Below, in pieces: positions 50,735 through 59,850 of a stretch of 64,000 nt of DNA (position 1 is its first letter; the number at the start of each line of letters is the position of its first letter). Where the stretch lies: NCBI RefSeq assembly GCF_000517545.1, contig NZ_BAIV01000014.1:62001-126000 (forward strand), read 5' to 3'. The notes beneath the pieces were generated by a model. That model was not told the origin of the DNA. It saw only the letters and a list, made by a program, of their open reading frames with translations, and made no database searches. Origin of the DNA: Bacteroides reticulotermitis JCM 10512. Its GTDB lineage: Bacteria; Bacteroidota; Bacteroidia; Bacteroidales; Bacteroidaceae. The translations under genes and the position numbers were made by a program.

Positions 50735-51892
50735 TTAGACATCTTGTTCTATCGTCACATCTGTCCAGTCTATAGTGGACAACTGTACCACATATTCGGC
50801 AAAATTGGTTTCAGGCAATACAGACAAATGTTCCAACCCGAAAGCCAGATTCTGGATTACATACGCTTTTCCGCCCTCAAAATGCATGACGGGACCGTTT
50901 GTATCTTGGTATCGGCGCACGGTAAGGAAAAGCGGACCAGTCAGTATTTCACCACTTCCCTCCACTTTAATATTGGATAACTTCAGGATAACATGCGGAA
51001 CCACTCCTTGCTGCTCACCGTTTATTGTAGTTCCGGCGACAGATTGCCCCATCCCATTCTTATCGGATAGCGGGACGATGTAATATCCCCATACCCCTAT
51101 TGTCGGGGCATAAGATGATTCCCCTATTCCATTTATCACATCATAAAATCCTGGCATGTAGTTGGAAGTGGGATTTCCCCAGGGAGATGTACTTCCTGTC
51201 AGATCACCTCCTCCATACGCAAGAGTTGCAGAAGTACCGGGTTTGGTGATTCTGTTCAGCCCCAAAGAAGTATAAGTATTGTTGATATATATAGCATCAA
51301 GGTCAAATTGAGTGATTGGTTTCTTTATAATGAGACCTGCCGGAGGATCTGCAGGATCTATTTTCACTATTTCCAAACGTGATATGACAGGTCTCATTTC
51401 TATCGTAACGTTAACTTTATCTCCTTCCTGATAGGCTGAGAAATCTACAACCTGAGTTCCGAATGTATTCACTTTTCTCGGATTGGTTCCATCTTGCGAA
51501 CTCGCTTCGATCATTGTTTGTAATAAATCTGACTCCATAAGTTTCGATGACGATACAGTCGGCGAGGTACTACTTGCATCCGGATAGCCCAGTAAGATAA
51601 CCTTATTAACGAAATTGGGTATATTTTTAAAAACAGCTATGCCATTTACCAAAGTTATTTGCTGTTTTACCACTATCACACCATCCTTGAGGAATCCCCC
51701 CCATATATGATCGATGAGCGGCTCGCTTCCTTCGGCAACAGGGCCTACCATACGGCTACTGCCCTTGACAGATACCGACAATGTGACATTTACGTTGCTA
51801 TCTACCAATATTTCGTTATCGTCATTACAACCGTAAAAGACCATGCTTGTTATTGTCAGCAAAGCTACAATATGTAAAAATCGTTTTTCCAT
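50735..51892 (-). CDS. FimA/Mfa1-like fimbrial subunit lipoprotein (locus 2)
   Basis: A 385-residue lipoprotein starting MEKRFLHIVALLTITSMVFYGC. Fimbrillin features: VIVVKQQITLVNGIAVFKNI, KVILLGYPDAS, VNVTIEMRPVISRLEIVKID, FDLDAIYINNTY, IGVWGYYIVPLSDKNG, PHVILKLSNIKV and a C-terminal strand YVVQLSTIDWTDVTIEQDV. It resembles the main subunit at 52962-54189 in domain order (FDIDAVFVDNFY, AWGYYTFAAPY, RLILRINGV) and is probably a minor shaft or adaptor subunit. It lies 10 bp after the FimB/Mfa2 gene and 18 bp before copy A of the tip protein. Confidence 0.8.
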   Translation of the reverse strand: MEKRFLHIVALLTITSMVFYGCNDDNEILVDSNVNVTLSVSVKGSSRMVGPVAEGSEPLIDHIWGGFLKDGVIVVKQQITLVNGIAVFKNIPNFVNKVILLGYPDASSTSPTVSSSKLMESDLLQTMIEASSQDGTNPRKVNTFGTQVVDFSAYQEGDKVNVTIEMRPVISRLEIVKIDPADPPAGLIIKKPITQFDLDAIYINNTYTSLGLNRITKPGTSATLAYGGGDLTGSTSPWGNPTSNYMPGFYDVINGIGESSYAPTIGVWGYYIVPLSDKNGMGQSVAGTTINGEQQGVVPHVILKLSNIKVEGSGEILTGPLFLTVRRYQDTNGPVMHFEGGKAYVIQNLAFGLEHLSVLPETNFAEYVVQLSTIDWTDVTIEQDV

Positions 51893-51902
51893 CTTTAATG
51901 TG

Positions 51903-52853
51903 TTACGGTTTAGTAATAGGTGAGACATTCACTTTATTCCAAGGCAGGGGATGAATGATTATTTCGACATCCGCGACATTCTTCTTCTTAATTTCAAAAG
52001 TGATATAGATGGTCAATTCCTTTTGCGGGATAATTTTGTATTGGGCATATCGGATGATGTACTCTTTCAAGATGATAGACTGAAGCGCTGAATCAGTTAT
52101 CTGGTCGATAAGGCTGATGGTAACCGGATTATCGTTTCCCATACGATGGACTTTTGTACAGAATGTCAGTAAATCGCGCACTGCATCATATCCTTTAGAA
52201 GAGGGATAGAAAGTAAACTCTCCTGCGGGAACTGGATTCATGTTAAAGTCGTAAGTTTCGCAGTCCAGACGATCCATCCTGATATAGGGTATAGTCCCAG
52301 GAGCCGGTGTCACAGCCAGATTTTTGAGACCAAGTACTGAAATTTCAAAGTTAATGTGGCCCGGTTCAAAATGCACTATATATTTCACGGGACCTGTATT
52401 TTCTTTCAGTTCAAAACGCTCCTGTTGTGCATAGTATAAAGAGTCATCAGAATCAACATAATTTGTTATACTTCCCAGATCAGGATGATAAACTCTTCCC
52501 TGATTCCGGTTATTCCAACCATCTAGTTTTGTTTTTACATGAGCATTTCCCCAAAATACAGCGGTATATTCACCCAACGGCAATGTTACTTTCATACCCG
52601 GCATACCTTGTTGTCTGCGGAAAGCCTCAAGAGAATCTTTCTCTATTTGCCTGCTTTCAACCAATATTCCATCTGTACTATATATGCCTACGTTTACACG
52701 TTCTATCCGGTCTTGGAAAGAGGCACTATTATATGGATAATCGAAATACCACATGACTACTTCGCCACACTCAGACAAATTTTCGTTGATGCAACCTGTC
52801 ATTAAGACCCAAAATAGCAAGAAGTAGTGGAATTTTGTTTTCTGCAATTTCAT
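51903..52853 (-). CDS. FimB/Mfa2-family fimbrial anchor subunit (locus 2)
   Basis: A 316-residue lipoprotein. The preferred start 52853 gives MKLQKTKFHYFLLFWVLMTGC. Mfa2/FimB features: CGEVVMWYFDYPYN, VNVGIYSTDGILVES, YTAVFWGNAHVKTKL, HINFEISVLGL and a C-terminal PWNKVNVSPITKP. FimB/Mfa2 proteins sit at the base of the fibre, stop its growth and fix it to the outer membrane. The gene follows the FimA gene after an intrinsic terminator, so it should be expressed at lower level than the major subunit. Confidence 0.85.
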   Translation of the reverse strand: MKLQKTKFHYFLLFWVLMTGCINENLSECGEVVMWYFDYPYNSASFQDRIERVNVGIYSTDGILVESRQIEKDSLEAFRRQQGMPGMKVTLPLGEYTAVFWGNAHVKTKLDGWNNRNQGRVYHPDLGSITNYVDSDDSLYYAQQERFELKENTGPVKYIVHFEPGHINFEISVLGLKNLAVTPAPGTIPYIRMDRLDCETYDFNMNPVPAGEFTFYPSSKGYDAVRDLLTFCTKVHRMGNDNPVTISLIDQITDSALQSIILKEYIIRYAQYKIIPQKELTIYITFEIKKKNVADVEIIIHPLPWNKVNVSPITKP

Positions 52854-52897
52854 TATTTTTCGATATTTAAAAGCGAATATGCCAAAAGAATAAATCA

Positions 52898-52938
52898 AAA
52901 GAGACGAGACATCTCACACTACATTCTCCCGTCTCTTT
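52898..52938 (-). terminator. Terminator between the major fimbrial subunit and the anchor gene
   Basis: AAAGAGACG and CGTCTCTTT pair perfectly across a 23-nt loop. On the minus strand the stem is followed by TTTTGATTTA. It lies 24 bp after the FimA stop; partial read-through would set the subunit ratio. Confidence 0.75.
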
Positions 52939-52961
52939 GTTTTAGGCAAAAAGTCTCCTCT

Positions 52962-54189
52962 TTAGTTATAGATCGGAGTAACACCTACTTTAGTCCATGT
53001 GATAGGAGTAACCTTAATATCTGCATCAATCAAACTAGTGTTTGGAGCAGGACGAAGATCTGATTCACCGATTTCTAACGAACCGCTTACAGTTGAGAAT
53101 ACATAACCGGAAACTATACTGCTAACTTTCGTCGGAGTTCCGGCCTTGTCAAAGTTGAAACCATTTATGGTTACAAACCAAATTTTGGAAGGATCACCAT
53201 AAACAGACTGCAACCCAGCATATAAATCTGGATCAGTAATTGCCAAAGCAGGATCAATAGTAACACCGTTAATTCTAAGAATCAAACGAGGAACTTCACT
53301 TCCGCTGGTTGTGCCCAAATCAAAGTTCTTAACATAAGGTGCAGCAAACGTATAATATCCCCATGCCTTGCCGACTGCAGGAGCTACTACACCAGCTGAC
53401 GCATCCACGTTTACTTTATCTGCATCATAAAGTGCGCCGCCCCATGACGTAGCATAAGCTCCTGTTCCGTCTGTAGTATAATCACTCGGATTAGATGTAG
53501 GACTCTTCAGGTCATTCAACAAGTTCTTAGCGCCAACGATATCACCTTTCTGGTAGAAGTTATCAACAAAAACAGCATCAATATCAAAACTGATCAAATT
53601 ATCTTTTGCCTTAACGTCAGTAATTTCAAAACGTGCAACAGTAGGAGCTACTACAATTTCAGCTTCATAAATATCGTTCCCTGTTGTTGCGGATGGGCCT
53701 CCTGTTTTTTTAGTCAATCCCCCCTCACCATAAAGGTTAACATCAGATGTCGATTTCTGAGATAGAGCATGAAGTTCAGAAGTTATATTAGCCCAGAAAT
53801 CACCAACAGCAATGACTAAGGCAGTATGCCCTACTACGGCAACTTTCACGGTCTTGTCATCCAAATTTTCTAAAGTTATGCCAGCTGCAACTTCAGCCAC
53901 TGTATAGAGATCACTTGCAGGGTCCGATATAGTACCCAATGTGAGTATTTTCGTAACTCTTCCCGCTCCTGTCAAGAACACAATCTTTCCCGAAGTAAAT
54001 TCAATGCTTGCAGCATCACTAACAGGATCAGAAATAGTTCTCGTTGTAGGCTGTCCAATTTTAAGATAAACAGTCTTTTTGCCTGCAGAAACTTCCACCC
54101 CATCTTTTTCATCATTACTACATCCGGCAAAGCCTACTGTAATAGCTAAACTAAAGAGTAAAGTACTTAATAAATTTAATTTTTTTCAT
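52962..54189 (-). CDS. FimA-like major fimbrial subunit (locus 2), poly-A frameshift at the start
   Basis: About 409 residues. The ATG at 54189 is followed by seven A, which throws the signal peptide out of frame. With a run of six (or nine) A the reading is MKKLNLLSTLLFSLAITVGF then AGCSNDEKDG, a normal lipoprotein start. The rest is a type V fimbrillin: KTVYLKIGQPTTRTI, KVAVVGHTALVIAVGDFW, AEIVVAPTVARFEITDVKAK, FDIDAVFVDNFYQKG, KAWGYYTFAAPYV, RLILRINGVTI and a C-terminal strand VTPITWTKVGVTPIYN. First in the subunit series and followed by a terminator, it is the best candidate for the major shaft protein. Length change in the A-run could be error or phase variation. Confidence 0.82.
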
Positions 54190-54220
54190 TTTGTTTAATT
54201 TTTTAATAATTAATAATCCG

Positions 54221-55690
54221 CTATTTTAATGAGTCTATTTTTTTTTCTAATTCTTCCAAGTTATGCTCCGCTTGAATGGAACCCTGTTCCTTGGCTTTCT
54301 CCAGCCATTGCCGCGCCTGAATGTAATCACCTTTCAGAAGATAATATACACCACAGTCATTTATATATTCGGGAGTCCCCTTCAGCGCTTTTTCCAAATA
54401 TGCTGCAACACGATCCGTCACCACGCCTTGCATAAGTAAGGAAGAGGCTGCGTTTAAGTTTGCAATCGGGTCATTGGGATAGAGGCGTACCGCTACCTCA
54501 AAGATGTCACCAAAACGGGAATCAGTGCTCTTGTAACTGTTAGCAAGGCGGAACATCTCCTCCATACTCAATTGCTGCGGGTGTTTTTGGAACACTTCCT
54601 TGGCTTCCTCCTCGTTGAATGCACGCACTCTATAATCTATCCGTCCATCCACTCTGCGCAATTGTGGGAAAACGTTATTCAACAATTCCTTGTATGCCCT
54701 TCCTTGATCCAGTATCTTAAACAAGGATTCTTTTTTGTCAACAGGCTGCTCCAGTTCGATAATTTGCAACAGTTCGTCCTTATATCCCGATGTGGACACC
54801 TGCATCAACTTCTTAAATCCGTTCCAGTCTTCACCCCCTTCTTCTACCTGATAGAGCGATTTGAGGCTGATAGCACTGATGAGGTGCTGGCGCAATGACT
54901 CTGCACGGCCTTTGGAAAGGCGCTTGTTTAATTCTTCGCTTCCCTCGGGAGACGTATTTCCTTTAATGGTGACCCCCGTAATCGTCACGTTCTTGTCTGC
55001 ATTAAGATCTTCCACCAACTCTTTGATTTTAGTAAGTTCCGTTGCATTATTGCGGAAGTCACGATAAATCTGCGTCTTTCCAACAGGGAAATCAAGATAT
55101 AATTCGTATAACTCATTGCGTTTCTTTATCGGTTCCATCTCGGGACGGATAAACGCCAGCAATGGCTGTACATAATAATCTCTCTTGATGATTTCCTCCG
55201 TGATGTGATTGGAAAGCCGTTCAACGGATATCTGTTGAGAATGTCCGGCACAACCGCAAAGGTCTTCCATTAAATCAACACGGGCATTCTGCATCCACGG
55301 TTCGCAAAAGATGCTCACCCGATAATGTACAACATCGTTGCTACCGCTTTTCAACTCTGCATAATCCGTCTTCGGCATACCCTTATTCGATTTAATCTGA
55401 CGCCGATAAAGTTTATGACGAACACTTCCATTGATAATAATGGAGGGTAACTGACGGTTATGCTGGTCAGTGGCAATCAACGGAGTTATCGTAAATGCAC
55501 GCTCTCGGTCAATAGTCAGTCTGCTAACCGCCAATTCCAAATCCACTATGATGGAGTCGCCACGATGAACCACCTCTTTCGTAGCAATATTCAACTTACC
55601 GCTGTAGTGCGGTTGCTCTTGCGCAAATGCTGTATTTGTGGCAAGCACTACCAATAAAAGGCAAAAATTTATACTAAAGAACTTTTTCAT
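54221..55690 (-). CDS. DUF3868 / OmpA-like / TPR protein of the fimbrial locus
   Basis: A 489-residue secreted protein (signal MKKFFSINFCLLLVVLATNTAFAQ, in two parts: MKKFFSINFCLLLVV and LATNTAFAQ). Residues ~25-190 are DUF3868 (HYSGKLNIATKEVVHRGDS, LYRRQIKSNKG, CEPWMQNARVDLMEDLCGC). Residues ~215-330 are an OmpA-like domain (VTITGVTIKGNTSPEG, LSKGRAESLRQHL) that would hold peptidoglycan. The C-terminal ~130 residues are TPR-like (YPNDPIANLNAASSLLMQG, CGVYYLLKGDYIQARQWLEK). DUF3575-DUF3868-FimA is a conserved order, so the protein likely links the fibre to the cell wall. It lies 9 bp from the DUF3575 gene. Confidence 0.85.
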   Translation of the reverse strand: MKKFFSINFCLLLVVLATNTAFAQEQPHYSGKLNIATKEVVHRGDSIIVDLELAVSRLTIDRERAFTITPLIATDQHNRQLPSIIINGSVRHKLYRRQIKSNKGMPKTDYAELKSGSNDVVHYRVSIFCEPWMQNARVDLMEDLCGCAGHSQQISVERLSNHITEEIIKRDYYVQPLLAFIRPEMEPIKKRNELYELYLDFPVGKTQIYRDFRNNATELTKIKELVEDLNADKNVTITGVTIKGNTSPEGSEELNKRLSKGRAESLRQHLISAISLKSLYQVEEGGEDWNGFKKLMQVSTSGYKDELLQIIELEQPVDKKESLFKILDQGRAYKELLNNVFPQLRRVDGRIDYRVRAFNEEEAKEVFQKHPQQLSMEEMFRLANSYKSTDSRFGDIFEVAVRLYPNDPIANLNAASSLLMQGVVTDRVAAYLEKALKGTPEYINDCGVYYLLKGDYIQARQWLEKAKEQGSIQAEHNLEELEKKIDSLK

Positions 55691-55699
55691 ACTTTCCAT

Positions 55700-56293
55700 T
55701 TATTTGATAACGTATATCAGATTTAGTGCCACTTTAGTGGGACCCAGGTATTCATGTTTGCTTTTACCTATTTTGTCACCGCATGTTTTACACTCATATT
55801 TGTCATGCTCCATATGGATATAACCCATTCCTATCGATGCTTCAAGACTCCATCGACGAGACAATACCCATTGGTATCCCCAGGACAGACCCATACCGTA
55901 CATATCACCCTGATAACGGTAATCTTTCAAGGTACACAACACTCCGCCCGGTAAATCCAAACCTCCCATGTTATAATGGGAATACAATGCATGAAATCCG
56001 AAGAAATGGGAGTAGAACGATTCACATAACCAGTAACGAAGCTCCGGCTGCACCATGATATGTTTCAGTTTTTTATTGTCGCTGAATGTCCAAGGGTTAT
56101 AATTCAAGGGGACATCAAGCGTAAAATGCTTACTCAACCGGAACTCGGCACCCAGATTGAACGTAGTGGTGACATCATAGAGTAGGTTCGTTTTTACGGT
56201 AATGTCCTGTCCTTGTAGGCTTGCTGCAGGAAATGACATTCCTATCAATATCCCTAATAATGTCCACCTGAACAATTTGTTTTTGTACATCAT
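55700..56293 (-). CDS. DUF3575 outer-membrane protein of the fimbrial locus
   Basis: A 197-residue barrel-like outer-membrane protein with signal peptide (MMYKNKLFRWTLLGILIGM). DUF3575 features: VKTNLLYDVTTTFNLGAE, LNYNPWTFSDNKKLKHI, QPELRYWLCESFYSHFFG, YQGDMYGMGLSWGYQW, WSLEASIGMGYIHMEHDKYE, and the end GPTKVALNLIYVIK. A Cys pair (CKTCGDK) near the C-terminus is unusual. It begins the structural genes of locus 2. A decayed relative is at 62180-62448. Confidence 0.87.
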   Translation of the reverse strand: MMYKNKLFRWTLLGILIGMSFPAASLQGQDITVKTNLLYDVTTTFNLGAEFRLSKHFTLDVPLNYNPWTFSDNKKLKHIMVQPELRYWLCESFYSHFFGFHALYSHYNMGGLDLPGGVLCTLKDYRYQGDMYGMGLSWGYQWVLSRRWSLEASIGMGYIHMEHDKYECKTCGDKIGKSKHEYLGPTKVALNLIYVIK

Positions 56294-56328
56294 TTTTTCC
56301 TATTATAATAATATGGTTACATTAAAAA

Positions 56329-56724
56329 TCACACTAATAATAAATTGCATGCAGGAATTTCGGAAAGAAGTTGATGAAGCATTGTATTGGCAACACCCAA
56401 CTTCTGCGCAGCAATACCAGATCCATAACAATCGTAAACCCACATTTCCTGCTCGTCATCGGCTACTGGGCGTATACCATCACCTAAGGCAAGAAGAACC
56501 TCATAAAGATTGATAGATTGAATATCCCGACACAACTCCCATGATGAGAGCAGTCTGGGATATTCATTATTATGTAGACGGACAAACCCACCAGACTCTA
56601 GACAACGAAGCACAAAATATCCGTCATGACAAATCATCCGACCCTGCAATACAACGGAAGATTTTCTTTTTTCTGCAAGACATTGAAGTATACGCAATGC
56701 ATCGCGTGTTCGTTTAGTAAGCAT
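56329..56724 (-). CDS. Rrf2-like transcriptional regulator
   Basis: A 131-residue soluble protein. The first 80 residues match the Rrf2 winged-helix layout (TKRTRDALRILQCLAEKR, GRMICHDGYFVLRCLESGG, FVRLHNNEYPRLL). Canonical Rrf2 Fe-S cysteines are not arranged in the usual way; Cys residues are at several places (CLAEK, MICHD, LRCLES). It lies 36 bp upstream of the DUF3575 gene in the same direction, so it is the first gene of the operon and a candidate autoregulator. Confidence 0.6.
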   Translation of the reverse strand: MLTKRTRDALRILQCLAEKRKSSVVLQGRMICHDGYFVLRCLESGGFVRLHNNEYPRLLSSWELCRDIQSINLYEVLLALGDGIRPVADDEQEMWVYDCYGSGIAAQKLGVANTMLHQLLSEIPACNLLLV

Positions 56725-57692
56725 TTCTATAACTTTCTTTTAGTTTATAAATTTAATATATTCCGACATTATTATAATCTGCCCGATAATTCTGTTGATG
56801 TGCAAAAATCGCAAATATTAAGGAAAGGAATGCGAATAATCATAAAAACATAGAATGAATAATCATCAAATCGACAGTTACCATTACGCATTTTTATATA
56901 ACCACGCCTATCCCCTTCTGGTGGCATTAGAAGCCTTATTCGAACCAATCTGAACACCGAACCTACTTTTAGTAATTTAAATACCCCCTAAAAATCGCAA
57001 TAGAGGGCATTTAAACTACTGCAAAGTTCCATCTTTCCAATTTGCATCAAGAAAATAAAACTCACGATAGCTCTTGATTCACATCATGAGCATATCTTTA
57101 ATTTAGAGTAAAGTACAATAATGTTTCTCCTAAATTTTCGTTAGCAATGAACATATACATACAAAGAATAATATGCTCATAAAGACAATGCAAATATGAA
57201 GATTTATTCCAAGAATAGGTTATATAACTATTAAAAAAATAGACTGAATAATCATCAATCAAGGTATCTAACAAATATAAACAGGAATTTAAATTAGAAA
57301 TAGAGAATTATCCACAAGCAAATTTAGGCAGTTTATAAAAATCATATAAATAAAAAAAACTAATTATACGATTATACACTAATATATTATACGATAATCA
57401 ACATTAAAGTACTTATATATTGAATTATCAGCTTCACTTTTTTTTTAAAAGGGAAGCACACATTTAACTTCAGAGTTATGCAGTAATAGTCCAGTTAAGT
57501 TTTTGCTATAATCATCGTCAGATGTATTATCTGTATTCTTCAGAGTGAAAAAAATAAATTTATGACAGAACCATATAACTGGAGGCGATAGGAACCTGAT
57601 GAATATAAAAGGTTCATCCGACAAATGGATAGTTTTTATATAAAAATAAGCTGGTAAATCATTATCTTGCGAGAGACGAATCAAGCATTATT
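56725..57692. promoter_or_regulatory. Upstream region of fimbrial locus 2 with direct and inverted repeats
   Basis: A ~970-bp AT-rich stretch without a convincing gene. It contains an imperfect direct repeat TAGAATGAATAATCATCAA (56851-56869) and 57240-57258 with one mismatch, a 9-bp direct repeat TTATACGAT at 57364 and 57387, and a 10-bp inverted repeat ATGAGCATAT (57086-57095 and 57171-57180). These could be operator sites for the fimbrial regulators. Confidence 0.4.
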
Positions 57693-57960
57693 ATGAATAC
57701 CAGCTTTTTGTACCACGCTTTAGGCGTTCGTGAGCAGAAATCCAATCCTTTGGACACATATATAAAGGATGACTCGCTTGATAAAGCCGATCACCGAAGC
57801 AAAAAGAAAACCAATTGCAGAACTTGTAGCCTTGCAGGGTAATGACAATTCTGGGATATTAAGGATGCATTCCAGTGTATCCACTCCCTCCGTTCTCACT
57901 ACGGGGATTGAAACCGAGTCTGATCTAGAGTTCCAATAGATTCTGCATTCCGTGTAGGCG
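57693..57960 (+). pseudogene. Decayed 5' end of an ISL3-like transposase
   Basis: The ATG at 57693 reads MNTSFLYHALGVREQ, the usual opening of ISL3-type transposases, and then loses similarity and stops after ~48 codons. No terminal repeats were found. The downstream part of the element is missing, so this is a remnant. Confidence 0.4.
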
Positions 57961-57999
57961 ATATTGCGGATATCAAATGTAAAGTGGAAGTTACGCTTA

Positions 58000-58218
58000 T
58001 TACTCCTTATTTAATCGGTAGCTTAGTGCCCCCGAAGGACATTTGTTTATCTGAGCAATTAATTGTTCTGTAGTCGCATTTCCCGGTTTTACCCAAGGTC
58101 TGTCTCTAGGATTATACACTTCAGGTAGCATTTTCACACAAACACCTGCATGCAGACAAAGTTCAGGTTGCCATACAATGGTAAGTTCACTATTGGTATA
58201 TTCAATTTTCTTTTCCAT
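58000..58218 (-). CDS. yjdI: YjdI-like divergent 4Fe-4S domain protein
   Basis: A 72-residue protein of the divergent mono-cluster ferredoxin family (YjdI). Seen: PELCLHAGVCVKMLPEVYN, RDRPWVKPGNA and INKCPSGALSYRL, three Cys in the usual positions. In Escherichia coli YjdI is encoded next to the acetyltransferase YjdJ; here the YjdJ-like gene is the immediate upstream neighbour (42 bp), which supports both calls. Biological role is unknown. Confidence 0.88.
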   Translation of the reverse strand: MEKKIEYTNSELTIVWQPELCLHAGVCVKMLPEVYNPRDRPWVKPGNATTEQLIAQINKCPSGALSYRLNKE

Positions 58219-58260
58219 GTTTTTAGTTTTATAATTTAGTCGATCTTATAGTTTCCTCTG

Positions 58261-58557
58261 TTACACGTTAATCCCTTTCATCACAATACGTCTCCAGTCC
58301 TGGTGCTTTTTGATATATCCTGCGACAAAAGGACAAAGGGGGATAAGGCGCAACCCATTCTTCTCTATATCCGTAAGAACTTTTTCAACAAGCTGACTGC
58401 CGATGCCCTGTTCTTCGAGAGCAACAGGAACTTCAGTATGAGTCAGGTATATTTCTCCGTTATTTGTTTTTATGTATTCTACCTTAGCAAAATACTTTCC
58501 TACATGAAACTCATATTGGTTCCCATCTGCATTGTTGATTAATTCGTAATTTTCCAT
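58261..58557 (-). CDS. yjdJ: YjdJ-like GNAT acetyltransferase
   Basis: A 98-residue small GCN5-related acetyltransferase. The family motifs are YLTHTEVPVALEEQGIGSQL (acetyl-CoA loop QGIGSQL) and RLIPLCPFVAGYIKKHQDW with the conserved Cys-Pro. It is co-transcribed with the yjdI homologue. The substrate of this small GNAT group is not known. Confidence 0.9.
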   Translation of the reverse strand: MENYELINNADGNQYEFHVGKYFAKVEYIKTNNGEIYLTHTEVPVALEEQGIGSQLVEKVLTDIEKNGLRLIPLCPFVAGYIKKHQDWRRIVMKGINV

Positions 58558-58619
58558 TGCTGAATAAGTTTTTTTAGTTTGTAGCTTATTTGTATAAACG
58601 CTTTGTAGTTGAATATTGT

Positions 58620-59812
58620 TTATTCCTTTATTTTCTTATGGACTTTCTTTTTCGAATCCACAACCTCATAAATACTAATAAACACAAATATAGATACAGA
58701 CAATGCATTGCAGACAATAAGATTTAGATAAGAACTAAACAGAATAAGGACAACTAAAGCCACAATCGCTACAGTATGAGACTTTGCTATAATCCTGCAT
58801 GTAAACCATTTGTATACCATATTCGCAATCAGGTAAATGATCGGTCCCACGATTATTACAAATACGTCAGATGCACTCATATATCCCAACGGATGATTGA
58901 CTACCAGTTCATCTCCTACCGCACAAAGTATCAATGCGCCTACTAAGATAACATGTATCGAGTGATATTTCAAGCCCAGCAAGCCCGGATTATCTACTTT
59001 CATTATTTTTTCCGCTCCGGCTTCACTGCTTGTATCGAAATAAATCCACCACATAGCCAGACTACCGACGAATGATATAAGTGCTGCTAAAACAATAGGA
59101 GTTGTCCATACTTCGATCTCACTTAATGAAGCGCCCGACATCAAAATCGTTTCCCCAAAAGCAATGATAACAAATAGCTGGCTTCTTTCGGTCAGATGAT
59201 GCCCGTCTATTGTCCAGTCTTTAGTCGAATCTGATCGACCCAAAAGGGGAGGTAAAAGCCGAACATTGGTGCGGTGTAGTCACACAGGACGGCTATCGCC
59301 CATAATAACAGACGTATATCTCCTTCCTGAAAAGCACCAATTATCCAAAAGACTGCCGATATGATAAACCAGCCTAATATACGGGTGTAATTCGGTGTTA
59401 ATTGATGCTTCCTGCCCAGCATAAATAGAATGGACGCTGTACGGCCGACCTGAATGACCACATAGCAAAGGGCAAATATCCATCCCCTTTCGCCAAAAGC
59501 CTCAGGAATGGCTACCGCAACCAGCAGCCCGATCATCATCAGCACAAATAATATGCCTCTTATACTGCGGATATTCGGGTCGAACCAGTTTGTCATCCAC
59601 GTAGTATGCTGCCAGCCGAGCCATACAGCAAACCAGAGTACGGCGCTTTGCAAAAAGCCTGTCCAGTTAAGATGATGTAAAAAGTTATGAGACAGTTGCG
59701 TCACAGCAAATACATATATCAGATCGAACAGTAACTCGGAAAAAGAAACGGTAGCAATTCCTTCTCCGCGCTTGCGCAGGAAGGAATGTGAGGTATGTGA
59801 AAAATGAGCCAT
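58620..59812 (-). CDS. Low-temperature requirement protein A (LtrA) family membrane protein, frameshifted
   Basis: About 398 residues with ten or more membrane segments after joining. LtrA features: VSFSELLFDLIYVFAVTQLS, WTGFLQSAVLWFAVWLGWQ, CDYTAPMFGFYLP and the conserved HLTERSQLFVIIAFGETIL, then a C-terminal set of helices (VDNPGLLGLKYHSIHVILV). The frame breaks near 59235 (CTCCCCTTTTGG, one C or T missing), joining FYLP to LGRSDSTKDWTIDGHHL. The function of the family is not established. The IS630 remnant ends less than 50 bp upstream of its start and may have displaced the promoter. Confidence 0.87.
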
Positions 59813-59850
59813 AAGTTTATATTATTACTAGTTCTATTATTGTTATATTA

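Noticed and set aside
57445..57684. A 79-aa minus-strand frame
   Set aside because: Very AT-rich, no start context or family, and located in a repeat-rich regulatory region.
57892..57914. A GTTCTCACTACGGGGATTGAAAC stretch that looks like a CRISPR repeat
   Set aside because: It occurs once, without spaced copies or cas genes nearby; its end only happens to resemble common repeat ends.
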